NCBI RefSeq assembly: GCF_016808335.1
Contig: NC_053138.1
Coordinates: forward strand, 51,490,951-51,554,950
Reading direction: 5' to 3'
Source of the DNA: Panicum virgatum
Lineage: Eukaryota > Streptophyta > Magnoliopsida > Poales > Poaceae
Length of the DNA: 64,000 bases
Shown here one piece after another: positions 1-10,905 of this stretch (positions are counted from its first letter, which is position 1; each line of letters starts with the position of its first letter). The notes under the pieces were generated by a model. It ran no database searches. It saw nothing but the letters and a program-made list of their open reading frames with translations, and had not been told where the DNA came from. Position numbers and translations under genes: made by a program.

Positions 1-114
1 TTCCGTAATTTCCGCAAGCTTCTATGGTAGCCATGACCAAGGTAATTAAGCTAGTGCTGACGAGCAAGGCAGCTTGGACATCTATCAGCCCCGCCGTCCA
101 TATATAGTGCTTGA
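1..114 (+). repeat. Host repeat unit copy U0, left part
   Basis: This segment matches the promoter-like part of the recurrent host unit seen best at 61385-61540 and 3215-3345. Shared blocks are CCGCAAGCTTCT, a stretch around GCTAGTGC then GAGCAAGGC, and TAGTGCTT. The match stops at 114, where a CACTA-like element begins, and resumes at 2699. No ORF is visible. Function unknown. Confidence 0.6.
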
Positions 115-1341
115 CACTACTACAATAAATGTTTTTAGGGGCCGGTAAAAATGTATTTTTATGGGCGGGTGCGGCACCCGCCTGTAGTTTTCGCAGCTAA
201 AAATACTATTTTTAGGGGCCGGTCCTAGAAATTGATTTTTAGGGGCGCCATGACCCGCCCATACAAATGGGTTCGAACTGCCTACCTCAAGGCGGGCGTT
301 CCTTTCTTACTAGTACACTACGCAGTCACTTGTGACTCCATTGGGTATGATATTCTTTATATTAACTCTGAAATCCATTTCTAGCGGCGGGTGACACCAT
401 CACCCACCCCTAAAAATATTTTTTATTTATCTGAAAATTGATTTAAATCTTTATATATAGCAAAATAAATTAAAAAGTGAAACTTTTACACTATAGTTAC
501 AATAAAAAATATGTCAAATATATTTCATTGTATCTAAAGTTTAAGATTATTAAAACTTCAAAGTACTCCCTCCGTATCGTAATTACATGACGTTTAGGAC
601 ATGAGTTAGCATACCAAGGAGTGATTAGTTAGGAGTAATTTTTCCATGTTTACCCTATTCTAATTAAATATGGAGTCGGGTGCACCCTGAGCATAAAACA
701 CACGCTGCTCGATTGGTCACGGAAGCTCTGGTTTGAGTACTGGTGGCCCGATTTACTTTGTTTATCATCATGTTTTTGCATGGGCGTGCATGCGCGTTGG
801 TTTCGGACGGGGACGCCGGACGCATGCAGGCGCGCTGCTTTCGTTCGGGCGGGACGTGATGGCGCGCACTGGGTGGGAAGCCAAGTTTCGCTCGTTTTTT
901 GTTGGTTTTGCTTGCTGGCTGCCGCGCGCATTTCGCTCGCTCATTTTAGTTGGTTTCGTGCACATTTTTGCCACCGCGCGTTGGCTGCCGCTCAAACAAA
1001 TTTTCCGGCACGTTTTTATCCTAGCGCTCTGCCTTCTCTCCTGCCTATTTAACCATGCAGCGCTCGTCATCCATTTGTTGCGCACAATTGTTTTGTAGGC
1101 TTTTATGGAGTACTCGCCACACCTTGCAAACCGGATGTTTCTAACACTACATGGTGTCTCATGGAAGCAATGAAGTGTAAGGTTGCAACAAGTTTCAGAT
1201 TGCTCACATGAAAAAAGAAACTCTAGAAAGAGAAGATCGGCTTCCATCTTGTATCCCTTGTGATCCATCAGTGCTAGTAGGCATTCTTGTTGCATGAAAC
1301 AATTTAATTAGTAGGCATTCTTGTAACAGTTTAGCATTTAT

Positions 1342-2069
1342 CTAGAACATGCTTCTTACCGATGCATTGGCGTCGTTCGACAGCAAGCCCTTGTACTGCT
1401 CCATGAAAATCTCACAGTCCACCTTGATGCGGCCGAGCATGGCGCTGATGGAGTAGTCCGCGTGGATGAGACCACAGCTAGGGCATGGATGGAACCGCGA
1501 GTGTGCATGGTTCCATGCTTCGCGATCCTCATGAACGAGACCACAGCGACCGCATACAAATGCCCTCGGCGGCAAGGAATCTGGCACCACCCTCCATGGA
1601 ATCCGGCAGCAAGGAATCCGGCACCACGTCCATGGAGTCCGGCGGGAGCTCCAGCAACTCCGGCGTGATGCCCTCGTCCGGCGCCTGCGAGTCCAGCGCC
1701 ACGCCGTCTGAGGCGACCTCCTGCGAATCCAGCACCACCTCCATGAAGTCCGGCGGGGAGCTCCAGCAACTCCGGCGTGATGCCCTCATCTGGCTCCTGC
1801 GAGTCTAGCGCCACGCCGTCCGCGGCGACCTCCTGCGAATCCGGCACCATACCGTCCGCGGCGAGCACCACGATGACCTCGCCTGGCTCTTGTGAATCCT
1901 GCGCGACGGAGAGCAGCGGGTCGGAGTCGTCCACGGACAGCAACGGGTCAACAACGTCCTCCGCGGCGACCTCCTCCGACTCCGGCCCGATGTCCTCCGT
2001 GGCGAGCGCCTCCGACTCCGGCCCGACGCCGTCCGCGGCGACCAGCACCCAAGCGCCGCCAGTCTCCAT
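1342..2069 (-). pseudogene. Passenger gene: acidic repeat protein with C-terminal CxxC zinc-ribbon-like motif, frameshifted
   Basis: Reading leftward from an ATG at 2069, the frame gives an acidic protein rich in Asp/Glu/Val/Pro with repeats of the form DSQEVAADGVALDSQEPDEG. It ends in a compact module with two Cys-x2-Cys-G pairs (CGRCGLVH and CPSCGLIH), spaced about 20 residues apart with His/Asp/Trp between, and the stop at 1342. Two single-base insertions break it. The G run at 1755-1758 has four bases where the sister repeat at 1644-1646 has three, and the C run at 1590-1592 has one more base than the sister repeats. Undoing either restores the next repeat phrase, so the frame was once continuous. 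I do not recognise the family; the cysteine spacing suggests a zinc ribbon, which is inference. The gene sits inside the TIRs of the mariner-type element. Confidence 0.5.
1649..1850 (-). repeat. In-frame tandem repeat, about 111 bp (37 codons), two adjacent units
   Basis: Units begin at 1649 and 1761 with CTCCAGCAACTCCGGCGTGA. The period is 112 bp here, or 111 bp once the extra G at 1755-1758 is discounted, which is an exact multiple of three. Shorter degenerate pieces of the same unit extend to about 2040. Repeats in coding phase support a former protein-coding sequence. Confidence 0.7.
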
Positions 2070-2698
2070 AGCGATGAAACGAAGTAGTAGTACTCCGCGT
2101 GAGGGAGATGAAGTAGTCCGCGTGCGTGTGATCTCTTTAGTCGAGGAGTCCGCGATTAATGACAAGGAGACGCTAACGGGCGGGCGGCGCGCGTGCCTGG
2201 CTAGGGGCAATCCCGTCCAAAGTTTTACTCGGCCTCCACAACGTCAATTTTTGACGCAACTAGCCTGGCCTCCAGGACGTCGTCTAATTAGGATACGGAG
2301 GGAGTATAACTTGAGTTGTATGAGGTACTATATAGTCACATCCATATTAAGATTATAATAATTTTTCTGACCTTCAAATGATATTAAATGAAAATATTAT
2401 CAACTACAAAGTTTTAGATCTCATCTTTCTCTATAATTTTCATATAAAGTTTGACTTCATCTGAGATCATATAAAAAAGTTATGATTTTTTTTTGTATAG
2501 AACCATTTCTAGGGGCAGGTGATGGGGTCACCTGCCCATTTTGTAGGGGTGGGTGATGGTGTAACCCACCCCTAAAATGCTTTTTTAGAAGCGGGTCGGA
2601 TGCTACAGTACTCCTATTTCATTTGTATGAGCGGGTTACCTTTTGACCCATCTCTAGAAAAAAATGAGGTCTTGCTACAAATTATTTTTGTGGCAGTG

Positions 2699-2884
2699 TC
2701 TCTGCTGGCCACAAATAGAACATATTTACTCAAATTGCTATAAAGACAACCATCTAATACTACATCTTTGTGTTTTTAATTGTCATTATACTCTACAGCC
2801 CAACGCCATATTAGCTGCGAACGTCACTCGGTTAAAGTGCACGTACAACAATCCTTTGGATAGCTCTTGTACTAAAATTGAGGC
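2699..2884 (+). repeat. Host repeat unit copy U0, right part
   Basis: The sequence just after the CACTA-like element (CTGCTGGCCACAAA, then ACAACCATCTAATA) aligns with the continuation of the host unit at 61532-61595 (CGCCGGCCACGAA, then AATCATCTAGTAAT). It shows the unit was whole before insertion. No coding potential seen. Confidence 0.45.
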
Positions 2885-2990
2885 TTTTAGTCTCGGTTCG
2901 TACCAGTTGGGAATCTGGTACTAAAGGAGTTTCCAACAGGTACTAATTACCGATTTTGTAGCAGTACTAATCACCTATTTTGTAGTAGTG
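2885..2990. mobile_element. CACTA element 3' end fragment
   Basis: The segment ends in TTTTGTAGTAGTG, the reverse of a CACTACTACAAAA terminus. Just inside lie GGTTCGTACCAGTTGGGAAT and TGGTACTAAAGG, typical sub-terminal repeat words, and a second degenerate terminus TTTTGTAGCAGT at 2952-2966. No partner end was found nearby, so this is a truncated or scarred copy. Confidence 0.5.
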
Positions 2991-2999
2991 AATGAAGGG

Positions 3000-4950
3000 T
3001 CATGTAGAATAATTAACATCCAGTGTCACAAGGACTCCAAGAGCTACAGCTGCAGGTGGATGTTCTGTGTGCTACCCATGCAAACATTACGGTACTAAAC
3101 CTAGTAGTAGCATAGCGATGAACAATTTTGCATGCTTTCCCCATGTATCCCGTTCCCAATTAACCCAGTATCCCCACTCGAACTTCCATCAACTTCCACT
3201 ACTGATCATGCATTCCACGCAAGAATTGCGCAAGCTTCTGTGCTCGTATATATGAAGCCATGAACCAAAACTACTCACTCTATTTATGAGCAAAGCGACT
3301 CGGACACTGGGGCAACCACCTATATTTAGTGCTTTGCCGGCAACAAACCAGAACAAAATTATTACTGACAATATTACCACGCAGTTAACCATCTAGTAAT
3401 AATTTTGCTGGACGCATTGATGCATATGACTGACAGTTTGGAGAACAAGCGCACTACGGGTAAATGGGTTTAAAAATATTTTATAAGAAAAAGGCACCTG
3501 CAGTCCGGCACATGTGCATAACTTTAAGACAGCTCCGAGAGCCATGGCACCTCCCGAGGTCGCAGAGTTGCAGCAACAAATTCACTGAAGGGGAAGGGTC
3601 TAACTAGCTACTTTGTGTGGGTTGTACTTATGTACTTTGAAGCAGGTCTGCTTTGAAGCATTGAGCTATCCAATTGAGAAATCATCTCCACATAAATCAA
3701 GTTTCATTCCATTTCCAGCAAACATTGAGATATATATCTAGTTAATATACCAATTGAGAAATCCATCTCACGTCAAGTGAAATGGGTAAGCTTTCACTAG
3801 GATTTCTAGTGCTCGTAATGATACTCCAAGAACTATGCTAGCTAGTAATTTTTGGGTGTATGTTGATGTAAATGCATAAGGTAGGCATGGCTTTATTACT
3901 TCGTCAACAATCAGTTGTTATCTTTATCATCTAAGTCATTACATTGTTTTTAAGGTATTGTGAAGGTAACCAGTTGTTTTTAAAATCACAAAGGAAAAGG
4001 AATCAAATTTACACAATTGTCAACTTATAATATATGCATGGTAAGAGAATGGTTTCAAACACTTCTTGAAATGCTATAGAAAATAGAAACCGAAATCCTA
4101 TAGAAAATAGGGACCGTGGCAAATTGTATGAGGATCTAATGAGAACGGTTCCGAGTGTTTGGGACTGCATTATATTACAGACCTTTTTAAAGGGAGCTTA
4201 CAGGCTGTAGCAATGTACACTTTACAATGCTGGTGGGCACACATATATTTTATCTTTCACCTAGGCGAACAAGTATGATACAAACTTGTGGCATGATAAA
4301 CCAATTTGAGGGTCAGGCAACCAATGTTTGAACAATATATGTGGGGTTCTCCGTTACAACTACAACAATGAATAAACCATTGGTGTCGTCCGTCCTTTTA
4401 ACATAAGAAACCAATGTTGGAATGATCATTTGTAAGGGAACCAAAAATGTAAATAATATATATATATTAGATATAGCGTCGGCAGGCTCAAGCCACTGAA
4501 AGTCTGAAACCTTTCACCTTTTCTCTCACAAAGGTTTCATATATATAACTCAGTCGACAAACAGAAGGCCAGAACAGTAGATACGAATCATCATCGTCTG
4601 TCCAGTTTCACATCTCATGACAGCACACTGCAAATTCAAAACAACTTTTTAGTCCAAAAAAAAAGAAGAAGAAACAGGAAAGAAAAATCTATGATGCCCT
4701 TGCATCAAAATTAATAGGAAAAACTTAGAGATATCAGCAAGACAACCATCCTTCTTTATCACGTTGGCAGCCTAGCTATACTGCTAGACTGGGCCTATTG
4801 AGGAGACTGCTACGCTTAGCAGCTCGGGGCATGACAGCCCATTGTGTTCACTTCATACGGATGGCATCGGCGAGCGTCGCTCCAGTCAATAGTCTTAACC
4901 AGAACACTAAACATTTCGACATTTGCTGGGGTGCCCAAGCCAACATAGCG
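3000..4950 (+). repeat. Host repeat unit copy U1 (about 1.9 kb, near complete)
   Basis: This is the most complete uninterrupted copy of a unit that also occurs at 17900-19850 (U3) and, shortened, at 61200-62410 (U5). The 5' part (3060-3470) is promoter-like, with CTCTATTTATGAGCAAAG containing a TATA-like TATTTAT at 3291-3297. The middle (3960-4350) aligns with 18180-18340 and 19140-19225. The tail (4470-4800) contains CATCTCATGACAGCACAC followed by AATTCAAAACAAC. No ORF longer than about 90 codons with any recognisable content occurs in it. It may be a duplicated non-coding or pseudogenised host locus; the identity is unknown. Confidence 0.6.
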
Positions 4951-5127
4951 CCACTGAACCCACTAGCACAATATTAATTGGTTCAGCTTGCTTTCGTCAT
5001 GCATCCTATTTCCAAGAATTACGTATGATCGTCATGTATTTCTTGTGAGAATTCCGAAGGCTACTGTGCCACTTGTCATAACCCAAGCTACTCTATTTAT
5101 GAGCTGGCTAGTGCTCATAATAGTACA
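4951..5127 (+). repeat. Host repeat unit copy U2, promoter-like part only
   Basis: GCTTGCTTTCGTCATGCAT at about 4987-5005, CTCTATTTATGAGCTGGCTA at 5091-5110 (TATTTAT at 5094-5100) and AGTGCTCA match the promoter-like part of the unit, most closely 17930-18050. The copy is cut off at about 5128 by TAGGGGCGG-type transposon sequence and the large CACTA element nested in it. Confidence 0.5.
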
Positions 5128-5413
5128 ATAAAAAATATTTTTAGGGGCGGCAGGTAGAATAGTTATTTGTAGAGGCCGACACACCAAACTCGAATCCATG
5201 ACCTCCAACATTGCACGCCTTACCCTCCGCTACACCAGAGTCCGTTATGACTATATGAGGTATATATGCTATTCATTTGTATTAGCTTTGAAAAGGATTT
5301 CTAAGGGCGGTGACACCATAATCCGCGCCTATAAGTTATTTCCATTTTATTTTTTATTTTTTCTTTCAAAATATAGACATGCGTTTATATATACTCACTG
5401 TGTGATATTATAC
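5128..5413. mobile_element. Fragment of TAGGGGCGG-type CACTA-like element, split by the 11.6-kb CACTA
   Basis: TTTTTAGGGGCGGCAGG at about 5132-5150 and the following 250 bp resemble 195-470 of the element at 115-2698, including CTAAGGGCGGTGACACCAT versus CTAGCGGCGGGTGACACCAT. Sequence to the right of the big CACTA (17012-17035, CGCCCACCCTTAGAAAT) looks like the continuation of the same fragment, so the large CACTA inserted into this older element. Confidence 0.5.
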
Positions 5414-5429
5414 CACTACTACAAAAACG

Positions 5430-5660
5430 TTGATTTGTCCCGGTTGGGAAACCGCTGTTGTCCCGGTTTCCCAACCGGGAACGCCTGTCCGGGACAAAAG
5501 GGGGTGCCCTTTTGTCCCGGGTGTGGCAACCGGGACAAAAGAGGACCTTTTGTCCCGGTTGGTAACACCAACCGGGACAAAAGGTGCAGCCAGCGCCCAC
5601 GTGGCTGGCGCACCTTTTTGTCCCGGTTGGTGTTACCAACCGGGACAAAAGGTCTCTTTT
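5430..5660. repeat. CACTA sub-terminal repeat array (left end)
   Basis: Several copies of TTTGTCCCGGTTGG and its reverse complement CCAACCGGGACAAAAG lie head to head, for example around 5548-5591 and 5618-5651. Such arrays are the binding region for the TNPA-type protein in En/Spm elements. Fold-back of each pair gives perfect hairpins. Confidence 0.85.
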
Positions 5661-6111
5661 TTTTCATGTTTTTCTTTTCTCAATTCTTTTTCTATTTCAA
5701 TTATACTTTTGCATTTCAATTAAACTTATGTATTGGAATTCAGTGTGTATGATCTCCACTAATATATACATATATATATAGTTACTTATATAATATTTGT
5801 CCTAGATAGTTTTCATATATAAATTAATTCACTTATATATATGTATACACATATCTGTACATGTGAATTCCTTTACATATGAAAATGTCTAGGACCAATA
5901 TTATATAAATATATATATATACACATATATATTATTGGAGTGCTTATATATATAATACATACATACTCCATCATATTTGCATAGGTATATTCGTTCTTAA
6001 TTACATAGTAGAATTCGCCTTTTGGAAATTTAATACATACATACATACTCATAAATAGAAATTTAATACATAGACACACATATATATTTACATAGTTATA
6101 TTCGTTCTTAA

Positions 6112-9100
6112 TTACATATATACGCGTATATTGTCATATTTACTGTGATTGTCAATATTAGATATTCCATCATAGTAGAATTCGCCTTTTGGATCGAGGA
6201 CTTGCTCAACAATAAATCCGGAGAATTGTTCTTGAATCGCCATAATCTTTTCCTCCGGTATGAGTTTATCGCGCATCTCCCCGACCTATGGAAAAAGGGG
6301 ATAATTAATTTCGACTAATTAAAATACGAGTTCAAATATTAACAAGTTTTTTTACTTACTTCCTCCTCTCAATCTGTCCAGCCCTTTGGAGGACCTACCA
6401 GACCATGGATGTTCTCGCATACATAGTATGCGCACAATACAGTGCCTGGTTTCTGCCTCATACACTTTAAGAGAGAAGAAATTATCAGGTATTTACATGA
6501 ATATATAATAAAACTAATGAATCGTGCAACGAATCATCCAAGCGCGTTCCGGAAAATCTGTCTTGATCTTCAATTCCTTGTCAAATTTGCCTGGATGATT
6601 TTTAGCGAATTCTTTCCAAACCCTGTGCATGATTAGAACAATTATAGTCAAGTAACAAAGTGATTCAAATTATCGGTCATTGACGGAGTAGTGGTAGAAT
6701 TACTTTTTCATCATGTTAAGAAGATTTTCGTATTGTTCTGGAGGTCTCCTCAATGAGTCCATAACCACGAGTAGGCTCTTCTCGGGAATTATGACAATTA
6801 GGACAAAGTGTTCACTGCAAGATTATACGGAGGCAGTTCTTGGTAGTTAAGGTTTAAACAATTCGATTATAGAATAGAAAGAGTTAGACGGAAGGAATCA
6901 CTCACGCAAAGTTGTAAGGAAACAATATCATTTGCTTGTTGTGATGAACGCTTATGTACTTGAACAAGTTTTGGAATATGTCATCGGGATTGTCCCGTAG
7001 AAGCCTCCAATTACAAGTAATTGGGTCGATGAAGCCGAGGTGAGAGTATCCCTTTCTTCTGCAAGTATGTATCTCCATTCTACATGATACCGAATAAATC
7101 AAGAGATCAGTATGTTGAGATCATGCAAAACAATACGTAAGGAGAGTAAAATAATTACAGAACCCACAAGCCGACCATAGAGATGTCGAGGGCCTCCTGA
7201 TGGAATAGTTGGTAAATTTCTTCCCAGTTTATCCATATAATGGCCTCCCCCCGTAAGAAATCGTCATCTTTAATCTTTGCGCCCTGCATGAAGATGCAAT
7301 CGGCCATCGCACGCATGTAGTGCTGGTGCAGCTTATACATTTGCGTTGGAAGCACAGACACTACTTCGGGGGGTACAAGAGTTTTGCCGATCTCAAACGT
7401 CCATTTGACGACCACATCGGCCTTTGGAATATCTTCTCCCCCTGCAATCTGAGCGGCCGTCAGGTTTGATTCTTTCAGAAATGTAACAAAGTCTTGTTCT
7501 TGCGTCGTCTGTCCCACTACGAGAGGCTCTATTGATTGTTTCTTTTGGGCTCCGAGCTGTGGAACGTCGGACGACGACGACTTTGATTGTCTCTTCTTTT
7601 TCTCAGAAGTTTTGATAATTGTGCATTCGTAGTCTGAAGGGGGGTCTCTCGGAATGAATTTTCTCTTATTTGCTTCGCACATTCCCTTAAAAAATTTCAA
7701 ATCTATCGGATTTATGACTTTCTCGGGCTCCGGCTTCGGCTTCGGCTTGAAGTGCTCTTTAACTCTTTCTTGAGTTATCCGATCGCATTCTTCAAGGCTC
7801 ATATCCCAGGGTTTAATAGGAGCCTTCTTGGTTTTCTTCTTCTTTTCCTTCTTCTTTGGAGGCTCCCTAGCTGGTGCAGCTACCTTCTTTGCCGGCGGCC
7901 GTTTCTGCTTCTTTGCCGGCGGCGGAGGGGGTGACCATGGAGGCGACGGTGACGCTTGAGTGTTCATCGGCGCATGAGATGATGGTGATGGAGAATGTGC
8001 CGGTGAACCTTGCCGAGATAGTGCTGCCCTTGGGGAGTTTTGCGGAGATGCCGGTCTTGGAGAGGCATGCTGAGATGCCGGTCTTGGTGTTTGATCATCC
8101 GACTTTAGGACAATGTAGCGCTTATCCCATAGGATGTAGCCATGAATGGCTTCTACTAGTGTCCTCTCCCCATCGCCTCCAGGAATATCAAGCTCGAGCG
8201 TCTCCCAACCCTGGCACACCTGCTCCACGCCAACTCTCGTGTATCTAGGCGGAATTTGCTGCCCGTGGTACACGTCGCCTGGTTCGGTTGGCATGGCGGT
8301 ACCGTACGCAACAGTGAACATTAAGTTCTTAACGGCAGTCTGCAGGTCACAAGGTGTCCGGTGGGTGATCTCATCCACTGGAAATCGCTGCGGGGCCGAC
8401 GCTTCAACTGCGGCCTGGATCCCCATGGGCTTGGCAGCGGCGACGTCTGTGGAAGCGCAGCTGCTTTTCCGCTGAGACAGGTGATCGGCTGCGACACTAG
8501 GCTCTGGAGGCAACGTTTGCGCTTGCTGTTGCTGGCTCATTGCTACGGCCACTTGGCGTTGAACCTCTTCCTCCAGTCTTTGATCGTGTGACATGAGCCG
8601 TTCCTCTAGCCTTCGCAGGTGCTCCCGCTCATCATTCTTTCTTCTTTGCCGGCTTCTATATGAATCAATGTAATCCCTGAACCCATACTTCCACGGAACC
8701 ACGCCTTTGCCTCTTGTGCGGCCCGGATGCTCTGGATTCCCAAGGGCGTAAGTCAGCTCGTCCCTCTCTCTATCCGGCTGGAATGTTCCCTCGGCCGCTA
8801 CTTGTATGGCCTCCTGTAGTCTCTGGGCTGCTCGCTGGATGTTTGGCCCATAGATGCAGTCACCAGTCAATGGGTCCAAGCTTCCCCCGTGACCATAAAA
8901 CCAGGTCCTTGACCTTTTCAGGCCAGTTCATGGTCGCAGGTCGGATGCCTCTGTCAAGCAGATCCTGCTCCATCTTCTCCCATTTGGGTACTGCAAGCTT
9001 GTAGCCTCCTTGGCCTAGAGTGTGATGGTACACTTTCTTCGAGGCGTTGTCTTTGGCCTTCTGCACCTTCTGAAGCCCAAGCTCTGAAGACTTGTATTCC

Positions 9101-9814
9101 ACAAATGCATCCCAGTGACCCCTGAGCTTTTTGAGCTCGCCGGTAAATACGGGTGTGGTCCCGGTCTTGATATATTTCTTCGTCAAAATTTTCTTGAATG
9201 ATCGCAGTTGTTCGGCCATCTTACTCAGGGTCCAGCGCTTGCATATCTCTTCGGATTCAGCTGGAACCGTGAAGTTTTTCTTAAGCTCCCGCCAGCACCA
9301 TTCTTTTTCTCTTTCGGGTACCGCATCCCGTTCCTCGCTTGGATTGGAAGCTTTCCAGAGCCTAAAGCTGATCGGGATGTGGTCCCTGACAATACATCCG
9401 GATTGTCTTATGAATTTTTTGGCGGCAGCTTCTGGAGCGATCGGTTCGCCATATGGACCAACTTCTGTTATAATGAACCGCCCTTCCAGTTTTTTTGTTG
9501 GGCCTCGCTTCGTCTTTTTCTGCTGCGACGATGATCCAGACGGCTATAAAAAAAACATTCATAGTATTCATATAGATTCAGATGAAAATATGATTGTCAC
9601 TACAAATAAGTATAGTTTTGATATGTACATTAGCACTTTGTTCAGCAGCAGCGTCATCCTAAATAGATGGTGCCTCAATTCCATCACCGGACATATTCAA
9701 ATATATGTCGGTATTGCTGCCATCATCAGCTTGTTCAGCGACATCTCCTTGACCTTCGCCAATCATATTCAACAGGAACTGTTCGTCTTCCGCGTCTGTG
9801 TGTCGCGGGTCCAT
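6112..9814 (-). pseudogene. CACTA second gene: TNPA-like protein fused to a C-terminal Ulp1 (C48) cysteine protease, degenerate
   Basis: The ATG at 9814 opens a short acidic first exon (MDPRHTDAEDEQ). From about 9540 a basic stretch leads into a plant transposase (Ptta/En/Spm)-like domain (about 9220-8900), a Gln- and coiled-coil-rich part (8650-8500), a DUF8039-like segment (VEAIHGYILWDKRYIVLKS, about 8160-8100) and a Lys/Pro-rich linker. Downstream exons encode a Ulp1-type protease with the catalytic order His (EHFVLIVI, near 6812), Asp (VVMDSL, near 6760) and Gln/Cys (RQKPGTVLCAYY, near 6414-6450). The stop is at 6112. Lesions are an in-frame TAG at 9659-9661, one extra A (plus-strand T run 8915-8918) that shifts frame just before the GHGGSLDP phrase, and an in-frame TGA at 6369-6371. 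Exact introns are not settled. In related elements such proteins bind sub-terminal repeats; the role of the protease is unknown. Confidence 0.75.
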
Positions 9815-9884
9815 CGTAACTAAAATATGAATACAAATAAAACCCTTAAAAATTATCTAAATAATCCACTCCAGAAATTTGCGG

Positions 9885-10905
9885 CTGGGGATAGGCGGAG
9901 GGCCGAGGGCCGAAGGCGAAGGGCTCAAAGCCAAGGGCCGGAGGCGCACTGGGGCGAACGCGGAGCCGGGGGGGACGTGGGCTCAGGGCGAGCTATGAGC
10001 AGAGACGGAGAGAATGATTCTTTTGCATTTGGGGCTTCCTTGCTAGGCTTTATTGAATTGGGTCCATAAGTTGTATATGATACTCTCTCCATGTCAAAAT
10101 AACCAAGAAGGTTGCAAATAACTCAGGAACTTTGTCTAGTTAACCAAGAAGGTTGCAAATAACTATCAAAAAAAGAAGGTTGCAAATACAGATTCATGTA
10201 CAATATTTGACGTGATCCATCAAAAGATGAGCATACTATTCATGTACAAATATGGACTAATAAGAGTTAATAACTCATGATGGTTTACTTACAATTCACA
10301 GGTATATGATGCTACCTATTTCCGGTAGTTCTGTTTCTAACAATACCTAATGCCTTGCTAACATTTACTACATTCGACAATTGCCAGAATTCTGGTAAAA
10401 ATTATCTACATAGTTATTGTTCCACAATGCTAGATCAGTGATCCATCTATTAGTAGTACCTTAATTTCTTCTGGTAGCATGTTACTGCTCAACCTTTAAA
10501 TAAATTACTTCAAAGCTCAAGACGCTGAAAACAATAATTAGCTCCTGATCATAGTCATTCATCAATCGATTCTAACACTATCAGATCCTCCATGTCCAAT
10601 GCGGTGCGCAATACCAATAATACGATGAAAGACGAATTTTTTTTACAACAGCTTGCTAGTATACCAATGCGCGCGCGGAGTGGAGGCCGGGGGCGGCGAA
10701 GACGAGGGCGGCGGACGTCAATGGCGGCGGCGCTCACAGGGACGACGGCGCTCGGTGACGTGGGCTCGCGCGGCGGGGCTCTGGGCGGCGACGTCGACGG
10801 CGGCGGTGCTCGGGGAGCTCGAGCGGTGGGGGGAGCAGGGGAACGGACGGCGGGAGGGAGGAAGGGCGAAGGAGGGAGGAAGCTAGGAAATATATGGGGG
10901 GGGCC
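9885..10905. other. CACTA internal spacer, no gene recognised
   Basis: Two GC-rich patches (9889-10010 and 10655-10880) flank an AT-rich stretch. The patches share the words GACGTGGGCTC (9974 and 10758) and short purine-rich repeats. A small direct repeat of TAACCAAGAAGGTTGCAAATA occurs at 10100-10165, with a partial third copy to 10190. ORFs here are low-complexity and present on both strands, so I do not call a gene. The region lies upstream of the TNPA/Ulp1 gene and may hold its promoter. Confidence 0.5.

Larger units (their letters stand above)
566..2304. mobile_element. Tc1/mariner (Stowaway-like) element of 1.74 kb with a passenger gene
   Basis: The left end reads CTCCCTCCGTATCGTAATTA and the right end, on the minus strand, reads CTCCCTCCGTATCCTAATTA; similarity continues to about 28 bp with three mismatches. 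Both ends abut TA (564-565 and 2305-2306), the target duplication of Tc1/mariner elements. At 1,739 bp it is much longer than a typical Stowaway MITE of 100-400 bp, and no transposase with a DD39D-type catalytic core is visible. Positions 700-1100 are GC-rich without a credible gene; 1342-2069 carry a broken gene on the minus strand. I infer a mariner-mobilised unit that acquired non-transposon DNA. Confidence 0.7.
115..2698. mobile_element. Non-autonomous CACTA-like element interrupting host unit U0
   Basis: The left end reads CACTACTACAATAAAT and the right end, read on the minus strand, reads CACTGCCACAAAAATA, an imperfect CACTA-type TIR pair. Both sub-terminal regions repeat short blocks of the form TAGGGGCGGGT or ACCCGCCCCTA (about 136-260, 385-420, 2511-2590). 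Comparison with the intact unit at 61530 shows host sequence resuming at 2699 with CTGCTGGCCACAAA, so the element boundaries agree with an empty-site comparison. The flanking triplets (TGA and TCT) do not match, as expected of an old insertion or a mis-set end by a base or two. No transposase is encoded; a mariner-type element is nested at 566-2304. Confidence 0.55.

Noticed and set aside
733..1098. ORF of 121 codons with hydrophobic segments inside the mariner-type element
   Set aside because: GC-rich chance frame with an equally long frame on the opposite strand, no repeats in phase, and no link to the passenger gene's frame.
1777..2358. Ser/Thr-rich plus-strand ORF of 193 codons
   Set aside because: It is the antisense shadow of the passenger gene; the minus strand has the internal phrase repeats, the CxxC module and frameshifts that line up with sister repeats.
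5430..5660. CRISPR-like look of regularly spaced inverted repeats
   Set aside because: Units are head-to-head sub-terminal transposon repeats without unique spacers of constant size, in a plant genome.
5385..5752. ORFs of 60-180 codons on both strands over the CACTA left end
   Set aside because: They are translations of the CTTTTGTCCCGGTTGG repeats (SRLVTPTGTKG-like phrases in all frames) and the same pseudo-proteins appear at 10734-11089 and 16562-17113.
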